Positions 48,231-59,746 of a stretch of DNA of 64,000 nucleotides are shown one piece after another; the stretch's first letter is position 1, and each line of letters starts with the position of its first letter. The DNA comes from Hydrogenophaga palleronii NBRC 102513. GTDB lineage: Bacteria > Pseudomonadota > Gammaproteobacteria > Burkholderiales > Burkholderiaceae_C. The DNA is taken from assembly GCF_001571225.1 (NCBI RefSeq), contig NZ_BCTJ01000011.1, positions 1 to 64,000 of the forward strand, written 5' to 3'. A program made the position numbers and the translations under genes. Under the pieces are notes generated by a model that had not been told where the DNA came from, did not search any database, and was given only the letters and a program-made list of their open reading frames with translations.

Positions 48231-49495
48231 TTGGCGGAGCCTCCTTTGACGGTGAGGCCACGCATGGAAGGCCGGTCGTAAAAATCCACACCCGAGAGGT
48301 CGGCCACGGTGCCGATGTCCTTGTCGCCGCGGCCGGAAAGGTTGACCAACACGGCCTGGTCGGGCCGCATGGTGGCGGCCAGCTTGATGGCGTAGGCCAC
48401 GGCATGGCTGGATTCCAGCGCCGGGATGATGCCCTCGGTGCGGCACAGGCGGTGGAAGGCTTCGAGTGCTTCGGTGTCGGTGATGCCGACGTATTCGGCG
48501 CGGCCGATGTCCTTCAGGAAGGCGTGCTCCGGGCCGACGCCGGGGTAGTCGAGCCCGGCACTGATGCTGTGGGTTTCGGTGACCTGGCCGTTGTCGTCCT
48601 GCAGCACGTAAGTGCGGTTGCCGTGCAGCACGCCCGGGCTGCCCATTTGCAGGGAGGCCGAGTGCTTGCCGCTGTCCAGCCCTTCGCCGGCGGCTTCGAC
48701 GCCGATCAGGCGCGTGTCCGCGTGCGGGATGTAGGGGTAGAAGATGCCCATGGCGTTGCTTCCACCGCCCACGCAGGCGACCACCGCATCGGGCTGCGAC
48801 CGCTTGCAGCCGGCGGCCGCCAGCATCTCGGGCACCTGCACCAGGCACTCTTCACCGATCACGCTCTGGAAGTCGCGCACCATCATCGGATAGGGGTGCG
48901 GGCCGGCCACGGTGCCGATGATGTAGAAGGTGTTGTCCACGTTGGCGACCCAGTCGCGCATGGCTTCGTTGAGCGCGTCTTTCAGCGTCTTGCTGCCGCT
49001 CTCCACCGGCACCACCGTGGCGCCGAGCAGCTTCATGCGGTAGACGTTCGGGCTCTGGCGCTTCACGTCCTCGCTGCCCATGTAGACCACGCACTCCAGG
49101 CCGTAGCGCGCGCAGATGGTGGCGGTGGCCACGCCGTGCTGCCCTGCGCCGGTTTCGGCGATCACGCGCGGCTTGCCCATGCGCTTGGCCAGCATGGCCT
49201 GGCCGATGGTGTTGTTCACCTTGTGCGCGCCGGTGTGGTTGAGGTCTTCGCGCTTGAGGAAGATCTGCGCGCCGCCGGTTTCGCGGCTCAAACGCGCTGC
49301 GTGGTAGACCGGGCTGGGCCGGCCGACGAAGTGCGCCAGCTCGCTCTTGAACTCGGCCAGGAACTCGGGGTCGTGCTGGTACTTCGCGTACGCTGCCTTG
49401 AGCTCGTTGATCGCGTGGGTGAGCGTTTCGCTCACGAAGCTGCCGCCGTAGATGCCGAAGTGGCCGCGGGCGTCGGGTTGTTGGTAACTGGTCAT
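48227..49495 (-). CDS. trpB: Tryptophan synthase beta chain
   Basis: PLP enzyme joining indole and serine to make tryptophan. From the ATG at 49495 the product has 422 residues. The PLP lysine is Lys92 in HKVNNT, with [10 protein letters not shown], and the phosphate-binding loop [10 protein letters not shown]. An upstream extension to 49567 would overlap trpF, so the internal ATG is preferred. It lies between trpF and trpA; an 8-bp stem hairpin (49520-49542) sits just upstream. Confidence 0.97.
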   Translation of the reverse strand: MTSYQQPDARGHFGIYGGSFVSETLTHAINELKAAYAKYQHDPEFLAEFKSELAHFVGRPSPVYHAARLSRETGGAQIFLKREDLNHTGAHKVNNTIGQAMLAKRMGKPRVIAETGAGQHGVATATICARYGLECVVYMGSEDVKRQSPNVYRMKLLGATVVPVESGSKTLKDALNEAMRDWVANVDNTFYIIGTVAGPHPYPMMVRDFQSVIGEECLVQVPEMLAAAGCKRSQPDAVVACVGGGSNAMGIFYPYIPHADTRLIGVEAAGEGLDSGKHSASLQMGSPGVLHGNRTYVLQDDNGQVTETHSISAGLDYPGVGPEHAFLKDIGRAEYVGITDTEALEAFHRLCRTEGIIPALESSHAVAYAIKLAATMRPDQAVLVNLSGRGDKDIGTVADLSGVDFYDRPSMRGLTVKGGSAK

Positions 49496-49519
49496 GGGGG
49501 TCTCGGTGGGACTGCCCGC

Positions 49520-49542
49520 CTGACCCCATGCAACGGGGTCAG
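49520..49542 (-). promoter_or_regulatory. Hairpin between trpF and trpB
   Basis: Perfect 8-bp stem CTGACCCC (49520-49527) / GGGGTCAG (49535-49542) with a seven-base loop. It overlaps the trpF stop codon and ends 25 bp upstream of the trpB start. No T-run follows. It may affect trpB translation or mRNA stability. Confidence 0.5.
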
Positions 49543-50231
49543 GACGGACGGGGATTCTGCTGTGCATCGGCCGCGCGCACGGCGGCCACGAAGTTGAGCA
49601 TCTTGTCGGGGTCCTTGATGCCTTTGGCGGCTTCGACCCCGGAGCTCACATCAACGGCCCAGGGCCGCACCTGCGTGATGCCTCCGGCCACGTTTGCAGG
49701 CGTGAGTCCACCAGACAAAACGAGGCGAGAGCTGGCGTTTAGAAGCGGGTGTGACCAAGGGAAAGCCGTCCAGTCGAAAGATTGACCTCCACCGCCATAT
49801 CCGTCGACCAGGGCATCGAGCAGGATGGCCTGGGCCGTGGCGTGGTCCGAGGCGTATTTTAGGAGATCGAAGCCGGCCCCGGCCGCGCCGGTGGGAATGC
49901 GCGCGGCGCGCAGGTAGGGGCGCCCGGCCGCCTGGCAGTCGGCCGGGCTCTCGTCGCCATGGAACTGCAGCAGGGCCTGGGGCACCGCCGCCACGCCTTC
50001 GCGGATCTGTTCGGCGCTGGCGTTGACGAACAGCAGCACGGGCGTGACGAAAGCGGGCAGGCGTCGGGCCAGCTCGCCGGCGCGCGCGGCGCTCACATGG
50101 CGTGGGCTGGCGGGGTAGAGCACGAAGCCCACCGCGTCGGCACCGGCGTGCACGGCGGCGTCCACGTCGGATTCGCGTGTCAGACCGCAGATCTTGATGC
50201 GGGTGCGGTGGTGGGCGGGCGAGGAACTCAT
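49539..50231 (-). CDS. trpF: Phosphoribosylanthranilate isomerase
   Basis: Amadori rearrangement of phosphoribosylanthranilate in tryptophan synthesis. The 230-residue TIM-barrel protein has the catalytic Cys15 in [29 protein letters not shown] and the catalytic Asp in AVDVSSGVE. Start is ATG in an ATGA overlap with the truA stop. It is separate from trpC, which is not in the window. Confidence 0.96.
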   Translation of the reverse strand: MSSSPAHHRTRIKICGLTRESDVDAAVHAGADAVGFVLYPASPRHVSAARAGELARRLPAFVTPVLLFVNASAEQIREGVAAVPQALLQFHGDESPADCQAAGRPYLRAARIPTGAAGAGFDLLKYASDHATAQAILLDALVDGYGGGGQSFDWTAFPWSHPLLNASSRLVLSGGLTPANVAGGITQVRPWAVDVSSGVEAAKGIKDPDKMLNFVAAVRAADAQQNPRPS

Positions 50232-51058
50232 GGCAACCAGTCGAAAGCGGGCGTGCGCTCTGGCAGGCCGAAGTCGGCATCGTAGACCGGACCGAGAAAG
50301 TACAGGCCGTCAGGGGAAAAGGTCGGCGCCGCGGCGTCGCGGCTGCGCGCCTGCAGCACCTCGGCCATCCAGGCGGGTGGGCGGTTGCCGTTGCCGATGG
50401 CGATGAGGCAACCCATGATGTTGCGGATCATGTGGTGCAGGAACGCGCTGGCCTCGAACTCGAAGCGCCAGTAGCTGGAGCGGCGCGAGATGTCCACCCG
50501 CAGCAGGTGTTTGACCGGCGAATGGGCCTGGCAGCGTGCGGCACGGAACGAGGTGAAATCGTGCTCACCGATCAGCGTCTGTGCCGCCTCTTGCATGGCT
50601 TCCAGCGAGAGCGGGCGAAACACCCAGCCCACCTGGCCGGCTTCCACGCTGGGCCGCACCGGCGATTCGTGGAGCACGTAGGCGTAACGGCGGGAGCGCG
50701 CGCTGGCCCGGGCATGGAATCTGTGCGGCACCTGGCGCGCCCACTGCACCGCGATGTCGTCGGGCAGAAAGCTGTTGGTGCCACGCACCCAGGCGTTTTC
50801 GGGGCGCTCCAGCGCGGTGTCGAAATGCACCACCTGCATCAGGCCGTGCACGCCAGCATCGGTGCGCCCGGCGCACAGCGTGTTGATGGTTTCAGGCTGG
50901 CCGCTGAAGCGGGTCAACGCCAGTTCGAGCTGGTCCTGCACCGTGCGCCCGCTCGGCTGGCTTTGCCAGCCGTCGTAGGCGCGGCCGTTGTAGCTCACGC
51001 CCAACGCGAGGCGTTGGGTGGTGGGAGCGGGAACAGGCGCCGGAGACGACAGCAACAA
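50228..51058 (-). CDS. truA: tRNA pseudouridine synthase A
   Basis: Makes pseudouridine at positions 38-40 of tRNAs. The 276-residue protein carries the family start RLALGVSYNGRAYDGWQSQP, the catalytic Asp in CAGRTDAGVHG, and the C-terminal motif SAFLHHMIRNIMGCL. No ATG or GTG fits before the conserved start, so TTG at 51058 (or the next codon, also TTG) is used. It sits between fimV and trpF. Confidence 0.93.
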   Translation of the reverse strand: MLLSSPAPVPAPTTQRLALGVSYNGRAYDGWQSQPSGRTVQDQLELALTRFSGQPETINTLCAGRTDAGVHGLMQVVHFDTALERPENAWVRGTNSFLPDDIAVQWARQVPHRFHARASARSRRYAYVLHESPVRPSVEAGQVGWVFRPLSLEAMQEAAQTLIGEHDFTSFRAARCQAHSPVKHLLRVDISRRSSYWRFEFEASAFLHHMIRNIMGCLIAIGNGNRPPAWMAEVLQARSRDAAAPTFSPDGLYFLGPVYDADFGLPERTPAFDWLP

Positions 51059-51091
51059 AAGCGAAACCGGCGAAGAAGACGTGGGCCGGCC

Positions 51092-53785
51092 TCAGGCCAG
51101 GTCGGCGAGGAAGGTGCCGGCCTTGGTCTTGAGCGTGCCCGAGGCTTCCGCCAGCACTTCTTCGGCCAGCGAACGCGCACCTTCGAAGTCGCCGATGGCG
51201 CGGAATTCTTCCGCCAGCGACAGCTTGGTTTCCAGCGGGTTCTCTTCCGTGAGGCGGCCGGCGGAGGTGCCGTCGTCGTCCTGCACGCCGGGCTCGTTCA
51301 GGTCGAGATTGAGGTTGTTCAGGTCGAACGACAGCATCTCGGGGGCAGCGGGCGCCGCGGCGGGCTTCTCGTCCTGCGCAGCGGGTACATCCAGATCGAG
51401 GAACGGCGCGTCGTCGAAGGACAGCGGAGCCGAGTCGGCTGCGTCGCTGATCGGGTCGGACGTGGACAGCGGGGCAGGGCTCGAGGGGAAGTCGAGGTCA
51501 AAGTCCATCGACATCGACGAGGGCACGCCGTCCTTGTCGTCGCTGCTGGCAGTCAGCGCTTCGGTGCTCTGCAGATCGTCCATGCCGGACATGGGTGAGG
51601 CTGCAGCCACGGCGGGCGCTTGTGCCACTGGTGGATCGGCCGGCAGGTCGGAAGGCTGGGCGTCGTCAAACGAGAAGTCCAGATCCAGGTCGAGGTCGGG
51701 CGCGTTGGCGCCGGGTGCGCGGCTGGAGTCCGACAGCGTGCTGGCGCCGAAGGGCATGGTGTTCATGGCACCGCCGGCCACGCCAACGGCTGCCGCCACC
51801 TTGACCACGGGGCTGCCACCCGGTTGGTACAGGGGGTTGGATGGATCGAGTTCCTTGCCGAGTTCGCAGGCGTGTTCCCATTCCGCGCCCTGGCCCTGGG
51901 TGAGGCCATAGGCTTCGGTGGCCACGACTTCAAAAGCGCGCGCGTCGCGGCGTTTGGCGTAGATCTCGAGCAGCTTGTTGTGGATGGCCACACGCGTGGG
52001 CGTGCTGCGCATCGCTTCCTTCAGGATTTCTTCGGCCTGCAGGTCGCGGCCGTAGGCCAGGTACACGTCGGCTTCGGCCACCGGGTCCACGTCACCGGCC
52101 GCATCGAGCTGGCTCGGCGAATACACCATGGACGAGCCCGACGCTGCCGATTCGGCGGTGTCGATGCGCTGGCCGCCGCTGGAGCCGAAGAACGAATCGG
52201 GCTGCAGCCGGCTTTCCAGGAAGGAGCTGTCGACGTTGGCGTTGTTGCGGCGCTGGCGCATGCGGTAGATGCCCAGACCGGCCAGCAGGGCCAGCAGGCC
52301 ACCCACCACAGGCAGGGTTAGCGGGTTGTCGCGCAACTGGTCGATGAAGGACGGTTCATCGGGCAGCGGGGTGGGCACCGGCAGCGGCGGTTTCACTGGT
52401 GCCGGGGTGGTGGACGTGTCGGGGGCGGCGGCTTCGGGAGCCGGTGCGTCTGCGGCCTCCTGTGCTGCGGGGGCGTCCGGCGCAGCAGCGGTTTCGGCCG
52501 GTGCGGGCGCGGTCGGCACGGTGATCGCAGGCGTCGCCGGTGCTTCGGGCGTTGCCGCGGCCGGGGCCGCGGGTGCCGCCGGCGCAGCGGGAGCCGCAGG
52601 CGTGTTGAGTTTGGCGAGCTCTTCGATGTTGCGCGACAGCTCGGCCACGCGCGTGGACGATTCCTGTGCCTGGCGTTCGCGGGCAATGCGCTCTTCGTTG
52701 GCGGCCTGGCCAGCCGCTTCCTTGGACAGGGTCAGCTTGTCGGCCGCGGGAGCTGCGGGCGCTGCATCCTTGACCTGGGCCTGCACCTGGCCACTGGCCT
52801 GGCGGTCGGCTGCGGCCACGGCGGCCTGGGGCGCTCCACCTGCGAGGCGGCGGCGGTATTCGTTGAAGTCGCGGCTTTGCGCGGCGATGGTCTGGCGTGC
52901 TTCGGCCGGCGCGATGGCGCTGGCTTGGGCGGCGCTCGGCAGTTCGAGCACCACGCCCGACTTCATGCGGTTCACGTTGCCGCTGATGAAGGCGTTCGGG
53001 TTCTGCTGCAGCATCGCCAACAGCATCTGGTCGAGCGACACATTGGCCGGGCGGTTGGACGCCGCAATGGCGCCTGCGGTGTCGCCAGCGCGCACGCGCA
53101 CCTGCCCGCCGTCGGCAGACGTGGGGGCTGCTGCCGGCGCGGGACGCTGGGCCACCGGAGCCGGTGCTGGCGAGGCTGCCGGGCTGGTGGCAGCCGGACG
53201 CGCCGGCTGCACCTGGGGCAGGGCGGCGCTGGGCGCAGGAGCAGCAGGGCGCGGGGCTTGCGCCGCGGAGACGCCGGGTGCGACTGGTGCCGGCTGGGTC
53301 TGGGCGCGCAGGTTGGGTGGGTCGAACAGCAGCGTGTAGTCGCGCACCACACGGCCTGACGACCAGTTGGCTTCCACGATCAGGTCGACAAAGGGTTCGG
53401 TCACCGGGCGCGCGCTGGTCAGGCGCAGGTAGGCGCGGCCATCGGCACGGCGTTGCAGGCTGATCTGCAACGTGGAGAGAGAGGGATTGATCTCGATGCC
53501 GGCGGCACGGAAGGTGTCGCCGCTGGCCAGGCCGACACGCAGGCTGGCCGCTTCTTCGGCGTTGATGTCGGGCACATCGATTTCGGCCCGCAGCGGTTCA
53601 CCGAGCGCCGACTGCACGACCACACGGCCCAGTGCCAGTGCCTGTGCGTCGTTGTGTTGCGTCAGACCTGCGCACAACAGTGCCGCCGCTGCGACCACCT
53701 GCATCCGCGCGAGACCTCGAATACCAGTACTTTGTTGCACTTGACGGGGCTTTGGCGAAGGGGTTGGACGGGAGTTGGATGGCAC
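51092..53785 (-). CDS. fimV: FimV-like pilus assembly/peptidoglycan-binding protein
   Basis: Inner-membrane hub protein for type IV pilus assembly and polar organisation. The 897-residue product has a signal/anchor (about 25-48), a FimV N-terminal domain (ALGRVVVQSALGEPLRAEIDV) and a LysM-like peptidoglycan domain (about 225-280: VRVRAGDTAGAIA, PNAFISGNVNRMKSG). Residues about 165-500 form a long Ala/Pro-rich low-complexity tract with a coiled-coil-like patch (RIARERQAQESSTRVAELSRN). One membrane helix lies at about 490-507. The acidic C-terminal region ends in the conserved FimV helix pair (LSLAEEFRAIGDFEGARSLAEEVL). It is positioned between asd and truA as in related genomes. Confidence 0.92.
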   Translation of the reverse strand: MPSNSRPTPSPKPRQVQQSTGIRGLARMQVVAAAALLCAGLTQHNDAQALALGRVVVQSALGEPLRAEIDVPDINAEEAASLRVGLASGDTFRAAGIEINPSLSTLQISLQRRADGRAYLRLTSARPVTEPFVDLIVEANWSSGRVVRDYTLLFDPPNLRAQTQPAPVAPGVSAAQAPRPAAPAPSAALPQVQPARPAATSPAASPAPAPVAQRPAPAAAPTSADGGQVRVRAGDTAGAIAASNRPANVSLDQMLLAMLQQNPNAFISGNVNRMKSGVVLELPSAAQASAIAPAEARQTIAAQSRDFNEYRRRLAGGAPQAAVAAADRQASGQVQAQVKDAAPAAPAADKLTLSKEAAGQAANEERIARERQAQESSTRVAELSRNIEELAKLNTPAAPAAPAAPAAPAAATPEAPATPAITVPTAPAPAETAAAPDAPAAQEAADAPAPEAAAPDTSTTPAPVKPPLPVPTPLPDEPSFIDQLRDNPLTLPVVGGLLALLAGLGIYRMRQRRNNANVDSSFLESRLQPDSFFGSSGGQRIDTAESAASGSSMVYSPSQLDAAGDVDPVAEADVYLAYGRDLQAEEILKEAMRSTPTRVAIHNKLLEIYAKRRDARAFEVVATEAYGLTQGQGAEWEHACELGKELDPSNPLYQPGGSPVVKVAAAVGVAGGAMNTMPFGASTLSDSSRAPGANAPDLDLDLDFSFDDAQPSDLPADPPVAQAPAVAAASPMSGMDDLQSTEALTASSDDKDGVPSSMSMDFDLDFPSSPAPLSTSDPISDAADSAPLSFDDAPFLDLDVPAAQDEKPAAAPAAPEMLSFDLNNLNLDLNEPGVQDDDGTSAGRLTEENPLETKLSLAEEFRAIGDFEGARSLAEEVLAEASGTLKTKAGTFLADLA

Positions 53786-53966
53786 TTTGACCTCGACATA
53801 AAAAACCGAGAATTGACCTTAACATCAACGCATTACAGTGACAAGCTGAGAATCCGCTTGAGTTTCCAAGCCGACCTTCTGTCGCTGTTCGGGGCCGAGT
53901 TTACGTTGTGGTAACGCAACGTAAACAGCGGCCCCTCCGATCCCGCCCTTGAAAACCGCCTGGGCT

Positions 53967-55094
53967 TCAGTCTTCGAGCAGGATGCGCAGCATGCGGCGC
54001 AGCGGTTCGGCCGCGCCCCACAGCAGCTGGTCACCGATGGTGAAAGCGCCGACGTACTCGGGGCCCATCGCCAGCTTGCGCACACGGCCCACGGGGATGG
54101 TCATGGTGCCGGTCACGGCCACTGGCGTGAGGTCTTGCACCGTCGCTTCGCGCGTGTTCGGCACCACTTTCACCCAGGCGTTGTCGGCGGCGATCATGGC
54201 TTCGATATCGGCCACGGGCACATCCTTCTTGAGCTTGAAGGTCAGGGCCTGGCTGTGGCAGCGCATGGCGCCCACGCGCACGCAGAAGCCGTCGACCGGG
54301 ATGGCCGGCGCACTGAAGCCTTCGCCCATGCCGAGGATCTTGTTGGTCTCGGCCATGCCCTTCCACTCTTCCTTGGACATGCCGTTGCCCAGGTCCTTGT
54401 CGATCCAGGGGATCAGCGAGCCACCCAGCGGCACGCCGAAGTTGGCGGTTTCGGCGCCGGAGAGCGAACGCTGCTTGTTGATCACCTTGCGGTCGATCTC
54501 GAGGATGGCGCTCTTGGGGTCGTCGAGCAGCGACTTGACTTCGGCGTTGAGCGCGCCGTACTGCGTCAGCAGTTCGCGCATGTGCTGGGCACCACCACCG
54601 GACGCGGCCTGGTAGGTCTGCGTGCTCATCCACTCGACCAGTCCGGCCTTGTAGAGCGCGCCCACGCCCATCAGCATGCAGCTGACAGTGCAGTTGCCGC
54701 CGATCCAGTCGCGGCCGCCATGGGCGAGCGAGTTCTGGATCACCGGCAGGTTGACCGGGTCGAGCACGATGACGGCGTTCTTGTCCATGCGCAGGGTGGA
54801 CGCGGCATCGATCCAGTGGCCGTTCCAGCCGGCGGCGCGCAGCTTGGGGTAGACCTCGCTGGTGTAGTCACCGCCCTGGGCGGTGATCACGATGTCGCAG
54901 CGCTTCAGGGCGGCGATGTCGTGCGCGTCCTGCAGTGTGGTTTCGTTCTTCGCCATGGCAGGGGCTTTGCCGCCTGCGTTGGAGGTGGAGAAGAACAGCG
55001 GTTCGATCAGGTCAAAGTCGCTTTCCGCGACCATGCGGTCCATCAGCACGGAACCGACCATGCCGCGCCAGCCAACGAGTCCTACGAGTTTCAT
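53967..55094 (-). CDS. asd: Aspartate-semialdehyde dehydrogenase
   Basis: Reduces beta-aspartyl phosphate to aspartate semialdehyde for lysine, threonine, methionine and diaminopimelate synthesis. The 375-residue protein has the NADP motif [17 protein letters not shown], active-site Cys134 in GGNCTVSCM, and the catalytic His in the RCHSQ region ([11 protein letters not shown]). It lies between leuB and fimV; the gaps are 77 bp upstream to leuB and 181 bp downstream to fimV. Confidence 0.97.
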   Translation of the reverse strand: MKLVGLVGWRGMVGSVLMDRMVAESDFDLIEPLFFSTSNAGGKAPAMAKNETTLQDAHDIAALKRCDIVITAQGGDYTSEVYPKLRAAGWNGHWIDAASTLRMDKNAVIVLDPVNLPVIQNSLAHGGRDWIGGNCTVSCMLMGVGALYKAGLVEWMSTQTYQAASGGGAQHMRELLTQYGALNAEVKSLLDDPKSAILEIDRKVINKQRSLSGAETANFGVPLGGSLIPWIDKDLGNGMSKEEWKGMAETNKILGMGEGFSAPAIPVDGFCVRVGAMRCHSQALTFKLKKDVPVADIEAMIAADNAWVKVVPNTREATVQDLTPVAVTGTMTIPVGRVRKLAMGPEYVGAFTIGDQLLWGAAEPLRRMLRILLED

Positions 55095-55171
55095 GTCAAC
55101 GCCCTTCAGTTAAAAAACCGTTTTGCCCCGGCTCGTCTGGCCGGGTAGGGGCGTGACGAACCGGAGCTGTA

Positions 55172-56984
<1,813 letters not shown>

Positions 56985-56998
56985 GGGATGTGTGCGTG

Positions 56999-57160
56999 TT
57001 ATTTGGCGATTTCCTGGACTTTTTCGCCGGCTTTCTCGATGCCCTTGCCTGCGGCCTGGCCCACGTCCTTGGCGTCTTGCTTGACGCCCGACCAGGTGTT
57101 GCAGGCGGTCAGGGTCAGCGAGAGGGTGAAAGCGGTGACGATGAAGGCGATGCGTTTCAT
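56999..57160 (-). CDS. Entericidin A/B-like small lipoprotein inside the leu operon
   Basis: Short gene of 53 codons. The product has a basic start (MKRIAF), a hydrophobic signal, a lipobox LTAC with Cys20 as the lipidated residue, and a charged, amphipathic tail ([21 protein letters not shown]). This is the entericidin (EcnA/EcnB) pattern: a small membrane-active lipoprotein linked in E. coli to a toxin-antidote pair and stationary-phase lysis. Here only one copy is seen. An AGGAG site 6 bases before the ATG is excellent. It lies between leuC (41 bp upstream) and leuD (14 bp downstream), so it should be made whenever leucine genes are expressed. Confidence 0.88.
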   Translation of the reverse strand: MKRIAFIVTAFTLSLTLTACNTWSGVKQDAKDVGQAAGKGIEKAGEKVQEIAK

Positions 57161-57201
57161 GGTGGTCTCCTGGAGTGGGGTTGGAACGGAGGGAGGCGGA
57201 A

Positions 57202-58623
57202 TCAGGCGATGGTGCGCACGTCGATGAAGTGGCCGTGCACCGCAGCGGCCGCGGCCATCGCTGGCGACACCAGGTGGGTGCGGCCACCCGCGCCCTGACG
57301 GCCTTCAAAGTTGCGGTTGCTGGTGGAGGCGCAGCGCTCGCCCGGCTCGAGCCGGTCGGCGTTCATCGCCAGGCACATGGAGCAACCCGGCTCGCGCCAC
57401 TCGAAACCGGCGGCCTTGAAGATTTCGTGCAGGCCTTCGCGCTCGGCCTGGGCCTTGACCAGGCCGGAGCCTGGCACGACCAGCGCGAGCTTGACGTTCT
57501 TGGCCACTTTCTGGCCCAGCTTCTTCACCACCGCAGCGGCTTCGCGCATGTCTTCAATGCGGCTGTTGGTGCAGGAGCCGATGAACACCTTGTCGACGAA
57601 GATGTCGTTGAGCGGTTTGCCCGGTGACAGGTCCATGTAGGTCAGCGCGCGTTCGATGGCACCGCGCTTGTTGCTGTCCTTTTCGCGGTCGGGATCGGGC
57701 ACCGTGCCGTCGATGCCCAGCACCATTTCGGGCGACGTGCCCCAGGTGACCTGCGGCACGATCTGCGACGCGTCGAGTTCCACCACCGCGTCGAAGTGGG
57801 CACCGGGGTCGGACTGCAGCGTTTTCCAGTAGGCCACTGCCTGGTCCCACTCCACGCCCTTGGGCGAGAGCGGCCGGCCCTTGACGTATTCGATGGTCTT
57901 GTCGTCCACCGCCACCAGGCCGGCGCGCGCGCCGCCTTCGATGGCCATGTTGCAGACCGTCATGCGGCCTTCGACGCTCAGCGCACGGATCGCCGAACCA
58001 CCGAACTCGATGGTGTAGCCGGTGCCGCCCGCGGTGCCGATCTTGCCGATGATGGCCAGCACGATGTCCTTGGCGGTGCACCCCTTGGGCAACTGGCCGT
58101 CCACGCGCACCAGCATGTTCTTGGCCTTCTTGGCCAGCAGGGTCTGCGTGGCCAATACGTGCTCGACCTCGCTGGTGCCGATGCCGTGCGCCAGCGCACC
58201 GAACGCGCCGTGGGTGGAGGTGTGGCTGTCGCCGCAGACCACGGTCATGCCCGGCAGCGTGGCGCCGTTCTCCGGGCCGATCACGTGCACGATGCCCTGG
58301 CGCTGCGACATGAAGGGGAAGAACGCGGCGGCGCCGAACTCGGCGATGTTGCTGTCCAGCGTGGTGATCTGTTCCTTGCTGATCGGGTCGGTGATGCCGT
58401 CGTAACCCATCTCCCAGCCGGTGGTGGGCGTGTTGTGGTCGGCGGTGGCCACCACCGAGCTCACGCGCCAGACCTTGCGGCCGGCCTGGCGCAGGCCTTC
58501 GAAGGCCTGCGGGCTGGTCACTTCGTGCACCAGATGGCGGTCGATGTAGAGAACGGACGTGCCGTCTTCTTCGGTGTGGACGACGTGTTCGTCCCAGATC
58601 TTGTCGTAGAGCGTGCGTGGCAT
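57202..58623 (-). CDS. leuC: 3-isopropylmalate dehydratase large subunit
   Basis: Aconitase-family subunit with a [4Fe-4S] cluster; isomerises 2-isopropylmalate with LeuD. The 473-residue protein has [15 protein letters not shown], the cluster cysteines in FIGSCTNSR and GCSMCLAMN, and [14 protein letters not shown] [14 protein letters not shown]. It is first in the leuC-(entericidin)-leuD-leuB series and follows a LysR gene by 30 bp. Confidence 0.97.
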   Translation of the reverse strand: MPRTLYDKIWDEHVVHTEEDGTSVLYIDRHLVHEVTSPQAFEGLRQAGRKVWRVSSVVATADHNTPTTGWEMGYDGITDPISKEQITTLDSNIAEFGAAAFFPFMSQRQGIVHVIGPENGATLPGMTVVCGDSHTSTHGAFGALAHGIGTSEVEHVLATQTLLAKKAKNMLVRVDGQLPKGCTAKDIVLAIIGKIGTAGGTGYTIEFGGSAIRALSVEGRMTVCNMAIEGGARAGLVAVDDKTIEYVKGRPLSPKGVEWDQAVAYWKTLQSDPGAHFDAVVELDASQIVPQVTWGTSPEMVLGIDGTVPDPDREKDSNKRGAIERALTYMDLSPGKPLNDIFVDKVFIGSCTNSRIEDMREAAAVVKKLGQKVAKNVKLALVVPGSGLVKAQAEREGLHEIFKAAGFEWREPGCSMCLAMNADRLEPGERCASTSNRNFEGRQGAGGRTHLVSPAMAAAAAVHGHFIDVRTIA

Positions 58624-58653
58624 GGCAAGGGGCTTTTTCGTGGAGGGTTGATT

Positions 58654-59580
58654 CTAGGCCGCGTGGCGGTGCTCGGCGGCGCTGAGGTGATCGACCAGCA
58701 GGCGCGCCGTGGTCGGCAGGCTGGAGAAGTCGCGCGCCACCAGCACCAGCTGGCGCTGCGCCCATGCGTTGGTCAGCGGCAGGGCCACCAGGGCATCGCC
58801 GCTGTGCTGCAGCTCGAAGGCCCGCGCGGGCATCACGCCCACGCCCAGGCCATTGGCGATCATGCGGCACATGGCGTCCAGCCCGGTCACGCGGATGCGC
58901 ACCCGCACCGCGGCGCCGGCCTGGGTCGCGGCCTGGTGCGTGGCGAGGTGGATCGAGCTGTTGGCGTGCAGGCCGACGTGGTCGAACGGCAGGCTGGCCT
59001 CGAAGGCCACCGGCCCGCTGTCAGCCAGCGGGTGGCCGCGTGGCACCACCAGCACCAGGCTGTCGCGCCGGTAGGGCAGGCTTTGCAGGCCGCTCACGCC
59101 CATGGCGCCGTTGCACAGGCCGAGGTCGGTCGCGCCTTCCTGCACCGCGCGCAGCACCTCGGGGCTGAGGTGTTCCTCAAGGTCGATCTTGACCTGTGGA
59201 TGCTGGCGCGCAAAGGCACCCAGGTCTTCCGGCAGGAACTGCACGATGGCCGAGATGCTGGCGTGCACGCGCACATGGCCGCGCACGCCATCGGCGTATT
59301 CGGACAGCTCGACCTGCATCTGCTCCAGCCCGTACAGCACGGCACGTGCGTGGTGCAGCAGGCCTTCGCCGGCCGGCGTCAGGCGCACGCCGCGCGTGTG
59401 GCGTTGCAGCAGCGTGGCGCCGAGGATGGCCTCCAGGTCCGACAGGCGCTTGCTGATGGCCGAGGCGGCGATGAACTCACGCTCCGCCGCGCGCCCGATG
59501 CTGCCCAGCTCGCACACCGCAACGAAGAGTTGCAGCGAGGTGAGGTCGATCTGGCGGGCGAAGTTGCGTTCGGAAAGCAT
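58654..59580 (-). CDS. LysR-family transcriptional regulator
   Basis: DNA-binding regulator of 308 residues from the ATG at 59580. The N-terminal winged HTH (about 11-70: LTSLQLFVAVCELGSIGRAAEREFIAASAISKRLSDLEAILG) is followed by an effector-binding domain of the type 2 periplasmic-binding fold. It lies 30 bp upstream of leuC on the same strand rather than divergently, so it may be co-transcribed with leuC, or may act on another target; its effector is unknown. An extended frame to 59673 lacks support. Confidence 0.9.
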   Translation of the reverse strand: MLSERNFARQIDLTSLQLFVAVCELGSIGRAAEREFIAASAISKRLSDLEAILGATLLQRHTRGVRLTPAGEGLLHHARAVLYGLEQMQVELSEYADGVRGHVRVHASISAIVQFLPEDLGAFARQHPQVKIDLEEHLSPEVLRAVQEGATDLGLCNGAMGVSGLQSLPYRRDSLVLVVPRGHPLADSGPVAFEASLPFDHVGLHANSSIHLATHQAATQAGAAVRVRIRVTGLDAMCRMIANGLGVGVMPARAFELQHSGDALVALPLTNAWAQRQLVLVARDFSSLPTTARLLVDHLSAAEHRHAA

Positions 59581-59691
59581 GGCGTGGTGGCTTCTCGGTT
59601 CGAGATGCTGAGCCCGTATTTTCGGCCTTTTGCGTGCGTTTGACATCTCGAAGCACGATGGCTGGGCTGCCATGCTGCGAACACGGGGACG

Positions 59692-59719
59692 AAAAAAAGC
59701 CCGGCATGCCGGGCTTTTT
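59692..59719 (-). terminator. Intrinsic terminator after gltA
   Basis: Perfect 16-bp palindrome GCCCGGCATGCCGGGC (59699-59714) flanked by seven As on the left and five Ts on the right. On the minus strand it is followed by a T-run, 28 bp beyond the gltA stop codon. Confidence 0.92.
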
Positions 59720-59746
59720 GGAGGGCAGGGCGGTGTGCCCGGGCGG

